NCBI RefSeq assembly: GCF_017115165.1
Contig: NZ_JABXKF010000123.1
Location: forward strand, 1-64,000
From: Nostoc sp. LPT
GTDB lineage: Bacteria > Cyanobacteriota > Cyanobacteriia > Cyanobacteriales > Nostocaceae
Length of the DNA: 64,000 nt
Direction: 5' to 3'
A program made the position numbers and the translations under genes. The notes under the pieces are model-generated. The model was not told the origin of the DNA, did no database searches, and saw nothing but the letters and a program-made list of their open reading frames with translations. Positions 1 to 6,925 of the stretch are shown piece by piece (within the stretch, counting starts at the first letter, position 1; every line of letters begins with the position of its first letter).

Positions 1-105
1 AACAATGCAAGCCAACGCATTAACAATGCAAGCCAACGCATTAACAATGCAAGCCGACGCATTAACAATGCAAGCCGACGCATTAACAATGCAAGCCGAC
101 GCATT
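1..105. repeat. 21-bp tandem repeat, five units, cut by the window edge
   Basis: Five back-to-back 21-bp units start at positions 1, 22, 43, 64 and 85. They differ only at one site, where the first two units read CCAACG and the last three CCGACG. A period of 21 keeps one forward frame open, giving the heptapeptide TMQANAL or TMQADAL. The array probably continues to the left of the window. Confidence 0.95.
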
Positions 106-163
106 GGTATTGCAGGGTATTGCCAAATTTAATTCGCTACAAATTGATGAAATGCTGTACTAA
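2..163 (+). CDS. C-terminal end of a heptad-repeat protein (partial)
   Basis: One forward frame is open from the left edge through the 21-bp array to a TAA at 161-163. It encodes five copies of a seven-residue unit (TMQA[N/D]AL) followed by a unique tail ending in DEMLY. The unique, repeat-free tail suggests a real gene end and not only repeat noise. Alanine and leucine spacing every seven residues would suit a short helix or coiled coil. The family cannot be recognised because only about 53 residues are visible. The neighbouring cbiA gene is convergent with it. Confidence 0.45.
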   Translation, partial: TMQANALTMQANALTMQADALTMQADALTMQADALVLQGIAKFNSLQIDEMLY

Positions 164-244
164 CAGAATCTCTACACAGCGGTTACGATTAATAGAGTCT
201 AAAACTTTTTTATTCATCTTACTGGGTTTGGCGTTGGCTTAAAT

Positions 245-1696
245 CTATGTTCCTAAAGATGCTACTTTTAGACATTCTTTAAGAAACTGCTGGGGAATTT
301 CTCTACTTTCTCCCCAATGCAGATGAACATAAGAAGCATAAATATTTGCAGGTAAACCCCATCCTTCGCATCCCATATTTTCTTCACAATCATAGCGAGA
401 AGTTTCAAATAGGGGCTGAGTGGGAGTTAAGGTTAAATGGGAACGATGAAACTCATGTCCGTAAACAGTTGTATTTGCCTTAACTAACAAATTATCTTGC
501 AAAGCTACTGCACGACGATAGCCCAAAGTTAAACGCCCACCCATCACAGCAGATGTTGGTAGCACTCCCGCCATCGACCAAGATTTACCCTCAAAATCGA
601 TAATTTGCTCACACAAATACATTAATCCTCCGCATTCGGCAACCGTAGGCATTCCTTGAAGTACTGCCGTTTTCACTGCATCACGAACGCTAGAATTTTC
701 TGCTAGTTGCTGGGCAAAAACTTCCGGGAAACCACCACCAAAATACATTCCCTGGATATCTTTTGGTATACCAGCATCTTCTAAGGGACTCCAGAAAACT
801 AATTCTGCACCAAGCTGTTGCAGTAAATCGAGATTGTCTTGGTAGTAAAAATTAAAAGCGCGATCGCGGGCTACTGCAATCCTAACTGGGAATGACGGAG
901 ATAAGGAGGATGAAGTAGAAGAAGAAAAGGGTTCTGATTTTAACAAAGGTAATAAATGTTGCCAGTCGAAGCAAGTATCTCCTAAATCGGCGAGGCGATC
1001 GATTAAAGCGTTGAGTTCGGGAAGTTCGGCTGTGGGTACTAAACCCAAGTGGCGATCGGGAATTGTGATGTTATCTTGACGGCGCAGTACGCCAAGAATA
1101 GGTAATTGTAAGGGTTCTAGGGAATCTTTGAGCAGAGAAAGATGGCGATCGCTGCCGACGCGATTTAATATTACCCCAGCTATTTTAATTCGGGGATCAA
1201 AAGATCGATAGCCGTGAGCGATCGCAGCTACAGAACCAGATAAACGACTGCAATCAATCACCAACACCACAGGCAAATCTAACAGCCGTGAGATGTGTGC
1301 TGTACTTGCAAAATCAGTTATTTGTCCTTTGTCATTTGTCCTTTGTCCTTTGTCCTTTGCAAATGACATAGGCGCTTCGCCTTCTTGCAGGGTATCACTA
1401 ATGACTAATGACGAAATTCCATCAAACAACCCCATTACCCCTTCCACTAGGGCATATTCACTCAGCTGATTATGATGGGCAAAACATTGCTGAACGTAGG
1501 CTTCGGAAGTCAATACGGGGTCTAAATTGCGACAAGCACGACCAGTTACGTGTTGATGAAACATCGGATCGATGTAGTCTGGCCCTACCTTAAAAGATTG
1601 CACCAGGCGATCGCGACGGCGTAAAGATGCTAAAAGGGTGAGCGTGACTGTTGTCTTACCCACCCCACTACGTTCCCCAGCAATGACTAAAGCCAT
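245..1696 (-). CDS. cbiA: Cobyrinate a,c-diamide synthase
   Basis: This enzyme amidates the a and c side chains of the corrin ring, using glutamine and ATP, in cobalamin biosynthesis in the cytoplasm. The N-terminal P-loop (GERSGVGKTT, residues 7-16) and the following KVGPDYIDP segment are typical of the CobB/CbiA dethiobiotin-synthetase-like domain. The C-terminal half is a class I glutamine amidotransferase-like domain with the AECGGLMYL nucleophile motif and a late HLHWGES segment. At 483 residues it is a little longer than usual. The excess lies at about residues 95-128, where an in-frame heptanucleotide array (1321-1355) has expanded a loop just before the conserved DFASTAHI segment. The ATG at 1694-1696 directly precedes the P-loop strand. 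No other cobalamin gene lies beside it here. Confidence 0.93.
   Translation of the reverse strand: MALVIAGERSGVGKTTVTLTLLASLRRRDRLVQSFKVGPDYIDPMFHQHVTGRACRNLDPVLTSEAYVQQCFAHHNQLSEYALVEGVMGLFDGISSLVISDTLQEGEAPMSFAKDKGQRTNDKGQITDFASTAHISRLLDLPVVLVIDCSRLSGSVAAIAHGYRSFDPRIKIAGVILNRVGSDRHLSLLKDSLEPLQLPILGVLRRQDNITIPDRHLGLVPTAELPELNALIDRLADLGDTCFDWQHLLPLLKSEPFSSSTSSSLSPSFPVRIAVARDRAFNFYYQDNLDLLQQLGAELVFWSPLEDAGIPKDIQGMYFGGGFPEVFAQQLAENSSVRDAVKTAVLQGMPTVAECGGLMYLCEQIIDFEGKSWSMAGVLPTSAVMGGRLTLGYRRAVALQDNLLVKANTTVYGHEFHRSHLTLTPTQPLFETSRYDCEENMGCEGWGLPANIYASYVHLHWGESREIPQQFLKECLKVASLGT
1321..1355. repeat. Heptanucleotide array TTTGTCC inside cbiA
   Basis: Five consecutive heptamers (TTTGTCC, one copy TTTGTCA) begin at 1321. 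They are read on the minus strand as a hydrophilic stretch around residues 114-125 (KDKGQRTNDKGQ). A second short heptamer pair, ACTAATG, lies at 1397-1410. Such short tandemly repeated heptamers are common in intergenic DNA of heterocyst-forming cyanobacteria but are unusual inside a conserved enzyme. Confidence 0.9.
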
Positions 1697-1931
1697 AAAT
1701 GAAACAAATTAGGTTTTTATGTAGCAACTATTTCGATTCTTGGCTGTGTGTCTATCGTCACTTTTTGCAAAAGCAGATGCACCAGTTTCTCCAACCGACT
1801 AACTCAAACTTATACCAATTAGAAACAACAAAACCAGCCAATTAGGGGAGTTAGACTGAAAAAGTCTAATAGTATAGTTGGAAATTAGCCAGGAGTCAGA
1901 TAACAATAAGCTACCAGAAGAGGAACGTTTT

Positions 1932-2567
1932 ATGATAATTGTGCATCATCTTAACAACTCGCGATCGCAGCGTGTGCTGTGGCTGCTTGAAGAATTAGGT
2001 ATCGAATACGAGATCAAATTGTATGAACGCGATGCCAAGACGATGATGGCACCGGAATCGCTGCGCCAAGTCCATCCCCTCGGCAAGTCACCAGTAATCA
2101 CAGATGCAGATTTGACGATCGCTGAGTCGGGTGCAATTATCGAATACATAGTTGATCGCTACGGTAATGGTCGGCTAGTGCCAGCCTCCGGTACGCCAGA
2201 GCATCTGCGCTACAAGTATTGGCTGCATTACGCCGAAGGTTCTGCAATGCCACCGCTGGTGATGCGGCTGATCTTGAACAATTTCGGGGCAGGGGACAGC
2301 AGCGTGGTTAGCGGATTCGTCGCGCCCCAGATCAAACTTCACTTTGACTACATAGAAGACGAACTCCGTAAAAATACGTGGTTTACGGGCAATGAATTTA
2401 CCGCCGCCGATATCCAAATGAGCTTTCCCCTAGAAGTAGTCGCTACGCTTCCCCAAGAGGTCGAGAACCGACCAAAGCTCAAAGAATTTGTCGAGCGCAT
2501 TCATGAGCGACCTGCTTACAAACGCGCCCTGGAGCGTGGAGGCAAATACGACCTATCCTTTCAATAG
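1932..2567 (+). CDS. Glutathione S-transferase family protein
   Basis: This is a soluble thioredoxin-fold enzyme expected to conjugate or transfer glutathione. The N-terminal domain opens with a beta strand and an NNSRSQRVLWLLEEL helix. The Ser in SRSQR fits the catalytic position of bacterial beta- or nu-like GSTs. It is followed by the HPLGKSPVI cis-proline loop and the ESGAIIEYI glutathione-binding segment. The C-terminal helical domain carries the N-capping FTAADIQMSFPLE motif. The ATG at 1932 is preferred over an upstream TTG at 1878, because homology begins at MIIVHHL and an AGAGGA-like ribosome site lies just upstream. The product is 211 residues, normal for the family. The physiological substrate cannot be told. 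Confidence 0.88.
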   Translation: MIIVHHLNNSRSQRVLWLLEELGIEYEIKLYERDAKTMMAPESLRQVHPLGKSPVITDADLTIAESGAIIEYIVDRYGNGRLVPASGTPEHLRYKYWLHYAEGSAMPPLVMRLILNNFGAGDSSVVSGFVAPQIKLHFDYIEDELRKNTWFTGNEFTAADIQMSFPLEVVATLPQEVENRPKLKEFVERIHERPAYKRALERGGKYDLSFQ

Positions 2568-2595
2568 ACTTCTTGCAAAAGTTCCTAACACCCGG

Positions 2596-2622
2596 TAGGC
2601 GTAGCCCGTCGTAGACATCGCA
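2596..2622. repeat. Dispersed Nostoc-type repeat, copy 1
   Basis: The segment TAGGCGTAGCCCGTCGTAGA and what follows is the reverse complement of the element at 14738-14767, and a diverged copy is present at 33346-33376. It lies between the GST gene and transposase debris. Confidence 0.85.
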
Positions 2623-2631
2623 CCAACAATA

Positions 2632-2838
2632 GATGGTAAAACTCAATTGCAACAAAATCCTTATCTTGCTCAAACTCTTTCTTGGGCTACTTGGATTATG
2701 CAAGGGCTTGGTAGTTGGTCTGGTTATAAGTCTGTGAAACCTCCGGGAATTACTACTTTGATTCGCGGACTATATCAGTTTGAATCTACATTTTTTGGCT
2801 GGAAACTCGCTCTCGGACTACTTGTGTGTACACCGTAG
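2632..2838 (+). pseudogene. C-terminal remnant of an IS4-like transposase
   Basis: The frame encodes a short stretch with SWATWIMQGLGSWSGYKS, then PPGITTLIRGLYQFE and FFGWKLA. This looks like the extreme C-terminus of cyanobacterial IS4-type transposases, in which a W-I-..-LGG-..-G-Y segment is followed by a WRG/IRGL helix. Nothing upstream encodes the catalytic DDE core, and the frame begins right after a dispersed repeat, so only about 65 residues survive. Family assignment is by recognition only. Other insertion debris follows immediately downstream. Confidence 0.55.
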
Positions 2839-2892
2839 GCTTGCAGGGAGGGGAGACAAAGTGTAGCTTTGGCGGGGTGGGGTTCTTCGGGT

Positions 2893-2919
2893 TTAATAAC
2901 TAATCAAGCGGACATGATG
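2893..2919. repeat. End fragment of the GGACAT MITE family
   Basis: The segment around TAACTAATCAAGCGGACATG matches the right end of the complete element at 10077-10172 with a few changes. Only this end is present. Confidence 0.55.
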
Positions 2920-2925
2920 TAACAA

Positions 2926-3092
2926 GACTTACGCAAAATATGGAAAAACGTAGACGCGCCAGCGGTGAAGCAGCACGGTCTTCGGGGTTTCCTTCATGAG
3001 TGACTGCTGAACCCGGAGGGCTTCCCGCAGGGTACCGCAAAGGCGCAAAGGACGCAAAGGAATAAGAGTTTCAGAGAGTTATTGCGTAAGTC
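2926..3092. mobile_element. MITE-like element, 167 bp with 11-bp inverted termini
   Basis: The ends GACTTACGCAA (2926-2936) and TTGCGTAAGTC (3082-3092) are perfect inverted repeats. The interior has no coding capacity and contains GCAAAGG-type short repeats. No clear target duplication was seen. Confidence 0.7.
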
Positions 3093-3118
3093 CTATATAA
3101 TTCATAATTAATCAATAG

Positions 3119-3294
3119 ACCTCTTGCAAAAATCCTTGAATTATCCCTCCCCAACCCTCCCCGATGTATTGGGGAGGGGGCAAGATTTCAAGTTTCCCCC
3201 CAATATATTGGGGAGCCACTGCGTTGCGGAGGTTCCCTCCGTTGTAGCAAGTGGCGTGGGATTAAGGGGGGTCTATTCGACTTATGCAAGAGGT
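3119..3294. mobile_element. MITE-like element, 176 bp with 10-bp inverted termini
   Basis: The ends ACCTCTTGCA (3119-3128) and TGCAAGAGGT (3285-3294) are perfect inverted repeats. The interior has GGGGAGG palindromic stretches and no coding capacity. A related end (TTCTTGCAAAAGTTCC) occurs alone near 2570. The right end lies 32 bp from the start of the hydroxylase gene, so the element forms that operon's upstream region. Confidence 0.65.
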
Positions 3295-3326
3295 TTAATA
3301 TTCAATATCAGTGTGAGTAATCATAA

Positions 3327-4076
3327 GTGGAAATACAAAATTTTTCACAACTAATAATTTTTGGTTCTTTTATCGGATTAGTCGCTTGGACTATTACCAA
3401 TCAGGTTGGACAAACTCAACTTAAAGTTAAAAGTCGTGAAGATTGGTTGCTTGATGGTACAGGATTAACGATTCAAGGAATTTTGATTCCCTTACTGCAA
3501 GCTAGTTTAGTTTATTGGCTTTATCAATATTTACTACCCACTCAACAAGGATATTTAAAAGTATCATTCATTCCAACTTTTATGATCAGTTTTGTTGTGG
3601 TTGATTATTTATATTATTGGAATCATCGTTTATTACATACTAAATTGCTGTGGAAGGTTCATCAAGTCCATCATACTGTTACTCAGATGGATGTATTAGG
3701 AACTTCCCGGAATACACTCTGGACAAGTTTGTTAATTATTTATTTATGGATACACACTTTATTTTTGTATTTGTTAGCCGATCCCACAGGTTATGTACTT
3801 GGAGTAAGTCTAACTTCTGCCTTGGATTTATGGCGACATAGCCACTTAATAATTCCTGTAAATACCAAGCTTTATCAATTTTTGTCTCCTTGGTTAATCT
3901 TACCACAGGATCATGCTTGGCATCATTACCGTGAAATCCACAATCATAACTATGGGGCTAATCTGAAAATTTGGGATAAGTTACATGGAACATATTATGA
4001 AAGCAAAAATATGCCATCTATAATCGGAATTCCTAGCTCATTAAACTTGTTCCAAAAACTTTTTTTCCCATTTTAA
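3327..4076 (+). CDS. Fatty acid hydroxylase / sterol desaturase family membrane protein
   Basis: This integral membrane di-iron oxygenase is expected to hydroxylate or desaturate a lipid chain. Several hydrophobic segments surround the family's histidine clusters: NHRLLH (after VVDYLYYW), HQVHHT, and a C-terminal HAWHHY followed by NHNYG. The length of 249 residues is normal. The start is a GTG at 3327, the first possible start after the upstream MITE-like element, so the native promoter or N-terminus may have been altered. Its stop codon shares a base with the next gene's ATG (TAATG). It is therefore the first gene of a coupled three-gene operon with an acyltransferase and a GH3 protein, suggesting modification of a hydroxylated lipid or fatty-acid-derived molecule. 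The substrate is unknown. Confidence 0.85.
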   Translation: MEIQNFSQLIIFGSFIGLVAWTITNQVGQTQLKVKSREDWLLDGTGLTIQGILIPLLQASLVYWLYQYLLPTQQGYLKVSFIPTFMISFVVVDYLYYWNHRLLHTKLLWKVHQVHHTVTQMDVLGTSRNTLWTSLLIIYLWIHTLFLYLLADPTGYVLGVSLTSALDLWRHSHLIIPVNTKLYQFLSPWLILPQDHAWHHYREIHNHNYGANLKIWDKLHGTYYESKNMPSIIGIPSSLNLFQKLFFPF

Positions 4077-4684
4077 TGACAGTTATAAGTAATATTATTT
4101 TATTCTTTCCCACCTTTATATTATTGCTAACTGGAGCAGCAATAGTCTACCTTGCCTATTCACCCAACATCTTCAGCATTTTGGCGGTGTTCCTTTGTAT
4201 TTATGGGCTACCAGTGCTAGTTTACCGCTTGCATGAATGGGTTTATCCTGTGCGGGAGGGTATTAGTTATCTACAAGGTAAAGAATATAGTCCCTGGTGG
4301 GGTAGTCATCAAATCCAGGTAATTTATATTGCAATTCCGGTGTTAGAAGCAGTGCTGCGACTGATTCCGGGGGTATTTTCCTGTTGGTTGCGATTGTGGG
4401 GTGCTAAAGTAGGGCGAGATGTTTACTGGACACCAGGTTTAGAAATTGCCGATCGCGGTTTATTAGAAATTGGCGATCGCGTCGTTATCGGGCATCGTGT
4501 CGGTATCTATTCTCACATCATTAAACCCCGCAAGCAAAATCTAATGTTGTATGTCAAAAAAGTCAAGATTGGCAGCAATGTTTTTGTCGGAGCCGGATCT
4601 CATCTTGCTCCTGGTGTAGTCATTGGCGATGGTTCTTATTTACCAGCAGCCACCAACCTTTATCCTAATCAAAAGGTGCAATAA
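4076..4684 (+). CDS. Membrane-anchored left-handed beta-helix (hexapeptide) acyltransferase
   Basis: Two hydrophobic segments occupy roughly residues 5-50. They are followed by an amphipathic linker and a C-terminal hexapeptide-repeat region (EIGDRVVIGHRVGI, KIGSNVFVGAGSHLAPGVVIGDGS) that folds as a left-handed parallel beta helix in acetyl- and acyltransferases. The helix is short, and the protein of 202 residues ends soon after LPAATNLYP. An acyl-CoA- or acyl-ACP-dependent O-acyltransferase acting at the membrane is the likely role. The gene overlaps its neighbours by one base on both sides (TAATG at 4074-4078 and at 4682-4686), implying translational coupling with the hydroxylase and the GH3 protein. 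Confidence 0.8.
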   Translation: MTVISNIILFFPTFILLLTGAAIVYLAYSPNIFSILAVFLCIYGLPVLVYRLHEWVYPVREGISYLQGKEYSPWWGSHQIQVIYIAIPVLEAVLRLIPGVFSCWLRLWGAKVGRDVYWTPGLEIADRGLLEIGDRVVIGHRVGIYSHIIKPRKQNLMLYVKKVKIGSNVFVGAGSHLAPGVVIGDGSYLPAATNLYPNQKVQ

Positions 4685-6198
4685 TGCGTCCGATTATTCA
4701 GCTTTTTGGGCAAATACTCGCACCAACAGCGAGGCGATTTCATCAAGCTTTGGATTACCCAGAGTTGATGCAGACATCTGTACAGAAGGAAATTTGCGAT
4801 CGCCTAATTAAGAGTGAGTATGGTAAAACTTTAGGGATTCATTCTGTAGATGATTGGCAGCGTGTGCCAATTGTAGATTATGATGCACTCGAAACCTGGT
4901 TAAATCAAAAACAGCAGCAAATTTACCTTACACCAGAACCCATTTTGTTCTATGAAAAAACCTCTGGTAGTAGTGGGGCGGTAAAATGGATTCCTTATAC
5001 TCAATCTTTGCGGCGATCGTTTAATCAAATGTTCTGTGTCTGGGCGCATGATTTGATTGTACATGGCCCAAAATTTTCCACAGGCAAGATTTATGCTTGT
5101 ATCTCACCGCAATTAAATGTAGTGGATAGCCAAGCTTTACAAGATGATTTAGATTACTTAGATGGCTGGTTGCGTTGGTTTTTACGTCCTTGGTTAGTGA
5201 TGCCAAATAAACTTAATCGGCTGCATGACGCCAACTTATTTAAACACCAACTAGCTTTGGCATTATTGCAGGCTGAAAAACTAGAAATTATTTCTATTTG
5301 GAGTCCTAGTTTTCTGCAAGTACATTTAAAATATATTCAAGAAAATCAGGATTTATTGCGAGGAGAATTACACAATCGAATTTCACATAATCGGCTGCAA
5401 CTCTTCAGTGAAAGTAATATTCCCTGGATGCAACTCTGGCCAAATTTGAAGCTGATTTCTTGCTGGGATAGTGCGAATGCAGCAGATCAAGCTCAGGGAT
5501 TGCGATCGCGATTTCCAGGTGTATTAGTTCAAGGGAAAGGACTACTAGCGACCGAAGCCCCAATGACGATTCCGTTGATTGTCGCTGGGGGATATGTGCC
5601 GATTCTCGATGAAGTGTTTTTCGAGTTCGAGGATGAGGCTGGTTCTCTGTATGGTTTACATGAACTCAGCATTGACAAGGAATACACAATAATTTTATCG
5701 CAGAAAGGAGGTTTGTATCGTTATCGGATTGGCGATCGCATCCGGGTAACTCATTACTATCGCCACACTCCCTGTTTAGAATTTCTCGGACGACATCAAG
5801 CTATTAGCGATTTAGTGGGCGAAAAGTTGCAAGAAACCTTTGTCAATAATGCTCTGACTCTCTTGAACTTGCAAGAAACTAATTTTAAAAGCTTGATACC
5901 GATTGCCGATCCTCCACACTATATTCTATTATTAGATTCAGCAAAAGAAACCCCAGAAATTATCGCTCAACAGCTGGATCTGGCTCTATCAGAATCATAT
6001 CATTACAAGAGAGCGCGAACCATCGGTCAACTCGCACCACCACAAGTTTTAATCTCTAGTGAAATTCCTGAAATATTAGTTTCCCATCGTATCCGCACTG
6101 GAAGTGTCTGGGGAGATATTAAACATCCAATTCTGGCAACATCACCCATTAGCACTGAATTTTTACAAAAATTAAAGTTGAAAATTGCCCAAAAATAG
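4684..6198 (+). CDS. GH3 auxin-responsive promoter family protein (acyl-acid amido synthetase)
   Basis: GH3 proteins belong to the ANL adenylating superfamily; plant members join acyl acids such as auxin or jasmonate to amino acids through an acyl-adenylate. The ATP-binding motif is clear as FYEKTSGSSGAVKWIPYT (about residues 92-109). Later segments include VQGKGLLATEAPMTIPL and the QKGGLYRYRIGDRIRV core (roughly residues 342-357). The product is 504 residues, within the GH3 range. It closes the operon with a hydroxylase and an acyltransferase, joined by TAATG overlaps. That context points to conjugation of a hydroxylated fatty acid or similar acid. The acyl substrate and the amine acceptor cannot be deduced. 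Confidence 0.88.
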   Translation: MRPIIQLFGQILAPTARRFHQALDYPELMQTSVQKEICDRLIKSEYGKTLGIHSVDDWQRVPIVDYDALETWLNQKQQQIYLTPEPILFYEKTSGSSGAVKWIPYTQSLRRSFNQMFCVWAHDLIVHGPKFSTGKIYACISPQLNVVDSQALQDDLDYLDGWLRWFLRPWLVMPNKLNRLHDANLFKHQLALALLQAEKLEIISIWSPSFLQVHLKYIQENQDLLRGELHNRISHNRLQLFSESNIPWMQLWPNLKLISCWDSANAADQAQGLRSRFPGVLVQGKGLLATEAPMTIPLIVAGGYVPILDEVFFEFEDEAGSLYGLHELSIDKEYTIILSQKGGLYRYRIGDRIRVTHYYRHTPCLEFLGRHQAISDLVGEKLQETFVNNALTLLNLQETNFKSLIPIADPPHYILLLDSAKETPEIIAQQLDLALSESYHYKRARTIGQLAPPQVLISSEIPEILVSHRIRTGSVWGDIKHPILATSPISTEFLQKLKLKIAQK

Positions 6199-6498
6199 CT
6201 TACCAAGTACTAGTATAATACGGCGTAAATAAACCACCCCTTCGGGTTCGGCAGTTCCTCATGGGGGGAACCCCCAAGACTGGACTGCCTCACCATTCCA
6301 AATCAATGAAACGCTTATGTTGTATTCATTTTTAATTTTTAATTTTTAATTCTGCCTTGCGGTACTAGTACGCCACGGCGTAAATAGAGCAACCATTTAA
6401 AATCCCTAAAAAGACCATTCAATAATACTTTTGACTTTTGACTTTTGATTTTTGACTTCCGCCTTGCGGCACTAGCCTTTTGAAATTTAATTAAATAT
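6199..6498. repeat. Intergenic repeat cluster
   Basis: No gene was found in this stretch. It holds three TTTTTAA heptamers (6329-6349), four TTGACTT-type heptamers (6431-6458), two copies of a motif ending ACGGCGTAAATA (near 6220 and 6380), and a GGCAGTT...GACTGCC inverted motif (6252-6290). These are typical repeats of filamentous cyanobacteria. Confidence 0.8.
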
Positions 6499-6846
6499 TT
6501 AGCGTGATTCTAATTTAGCAACTCGCTCCTCTAATTTATTAACTTGTTGCTTTAATTCAATCACCAAAGTTGCAAGCCGATCGAACATCGGATCTTGCTG
6601 TGATAAGTTCCTTCTGGAACCAGTTGACTGTCGTGGGGTAAGTGTTGTTCTTGAGGATGGGGACTGGCGGGTTTTACCTAGCTGAGACTCTAGCTGATTT
6701 AACCGCAACTCAACACGATTCAAGTCCGCTTCCAGATTGTTGATGCGGGATTCTACTTGCTGTGATGAGGCAGTTTTAGAAAAAAAACTGCCCCAGATAA
6801 TTGTTACTAAAATCCCGGCGATTACTAGCACCTTGATTTTTTTCAT
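6499..6846 (-). CDS. Small exported or membrane-anchored coiled-coil protein
   Basis: The family is not recognised. The 115-residue product starts with a lysine-rich N-terminus and a hydrophobic segment (about residues 5-22), which could be a signal peptide or a single anchor. Two heptad-rich stretches follow (about 35-58, with repeated N-LE-L pattern, and 88-114 ending KLEERVAKLESR), separated by a Ser/Thr/Arg-rich low-complexity linker. The pattern suggests a periplasmic or membrane-tethered oligomer. It lies downstream of, and on the same strand as, the SDR/CIA30 gene, with an 80-bp gap. Confidence 0.65.
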   Translation of the reverse strand: MKKIKVLVIAGILVTIIWGSFFSKTASSQQVESRINNLEADLNRVELRLNQLESQLGKTRQSPSSRTTLTPRQSTGSRRNLSQQDPMFDRLATLVIELKQQVNKLEERVAKLESR

Positions 6847-6925
6847 ACCAATAGCTGACTTGTTAGAACAGTCTATCTAAGCAGACTTGATTGAGATAGT
6901 TACAGACTAAAAATCTGGAGATATT

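Noticed and set aside
2647..2838. Intact small gene
   Set aside because: It resembles only the C-terminal end of an IS4-like transposase and begins at a dispersed repeat.
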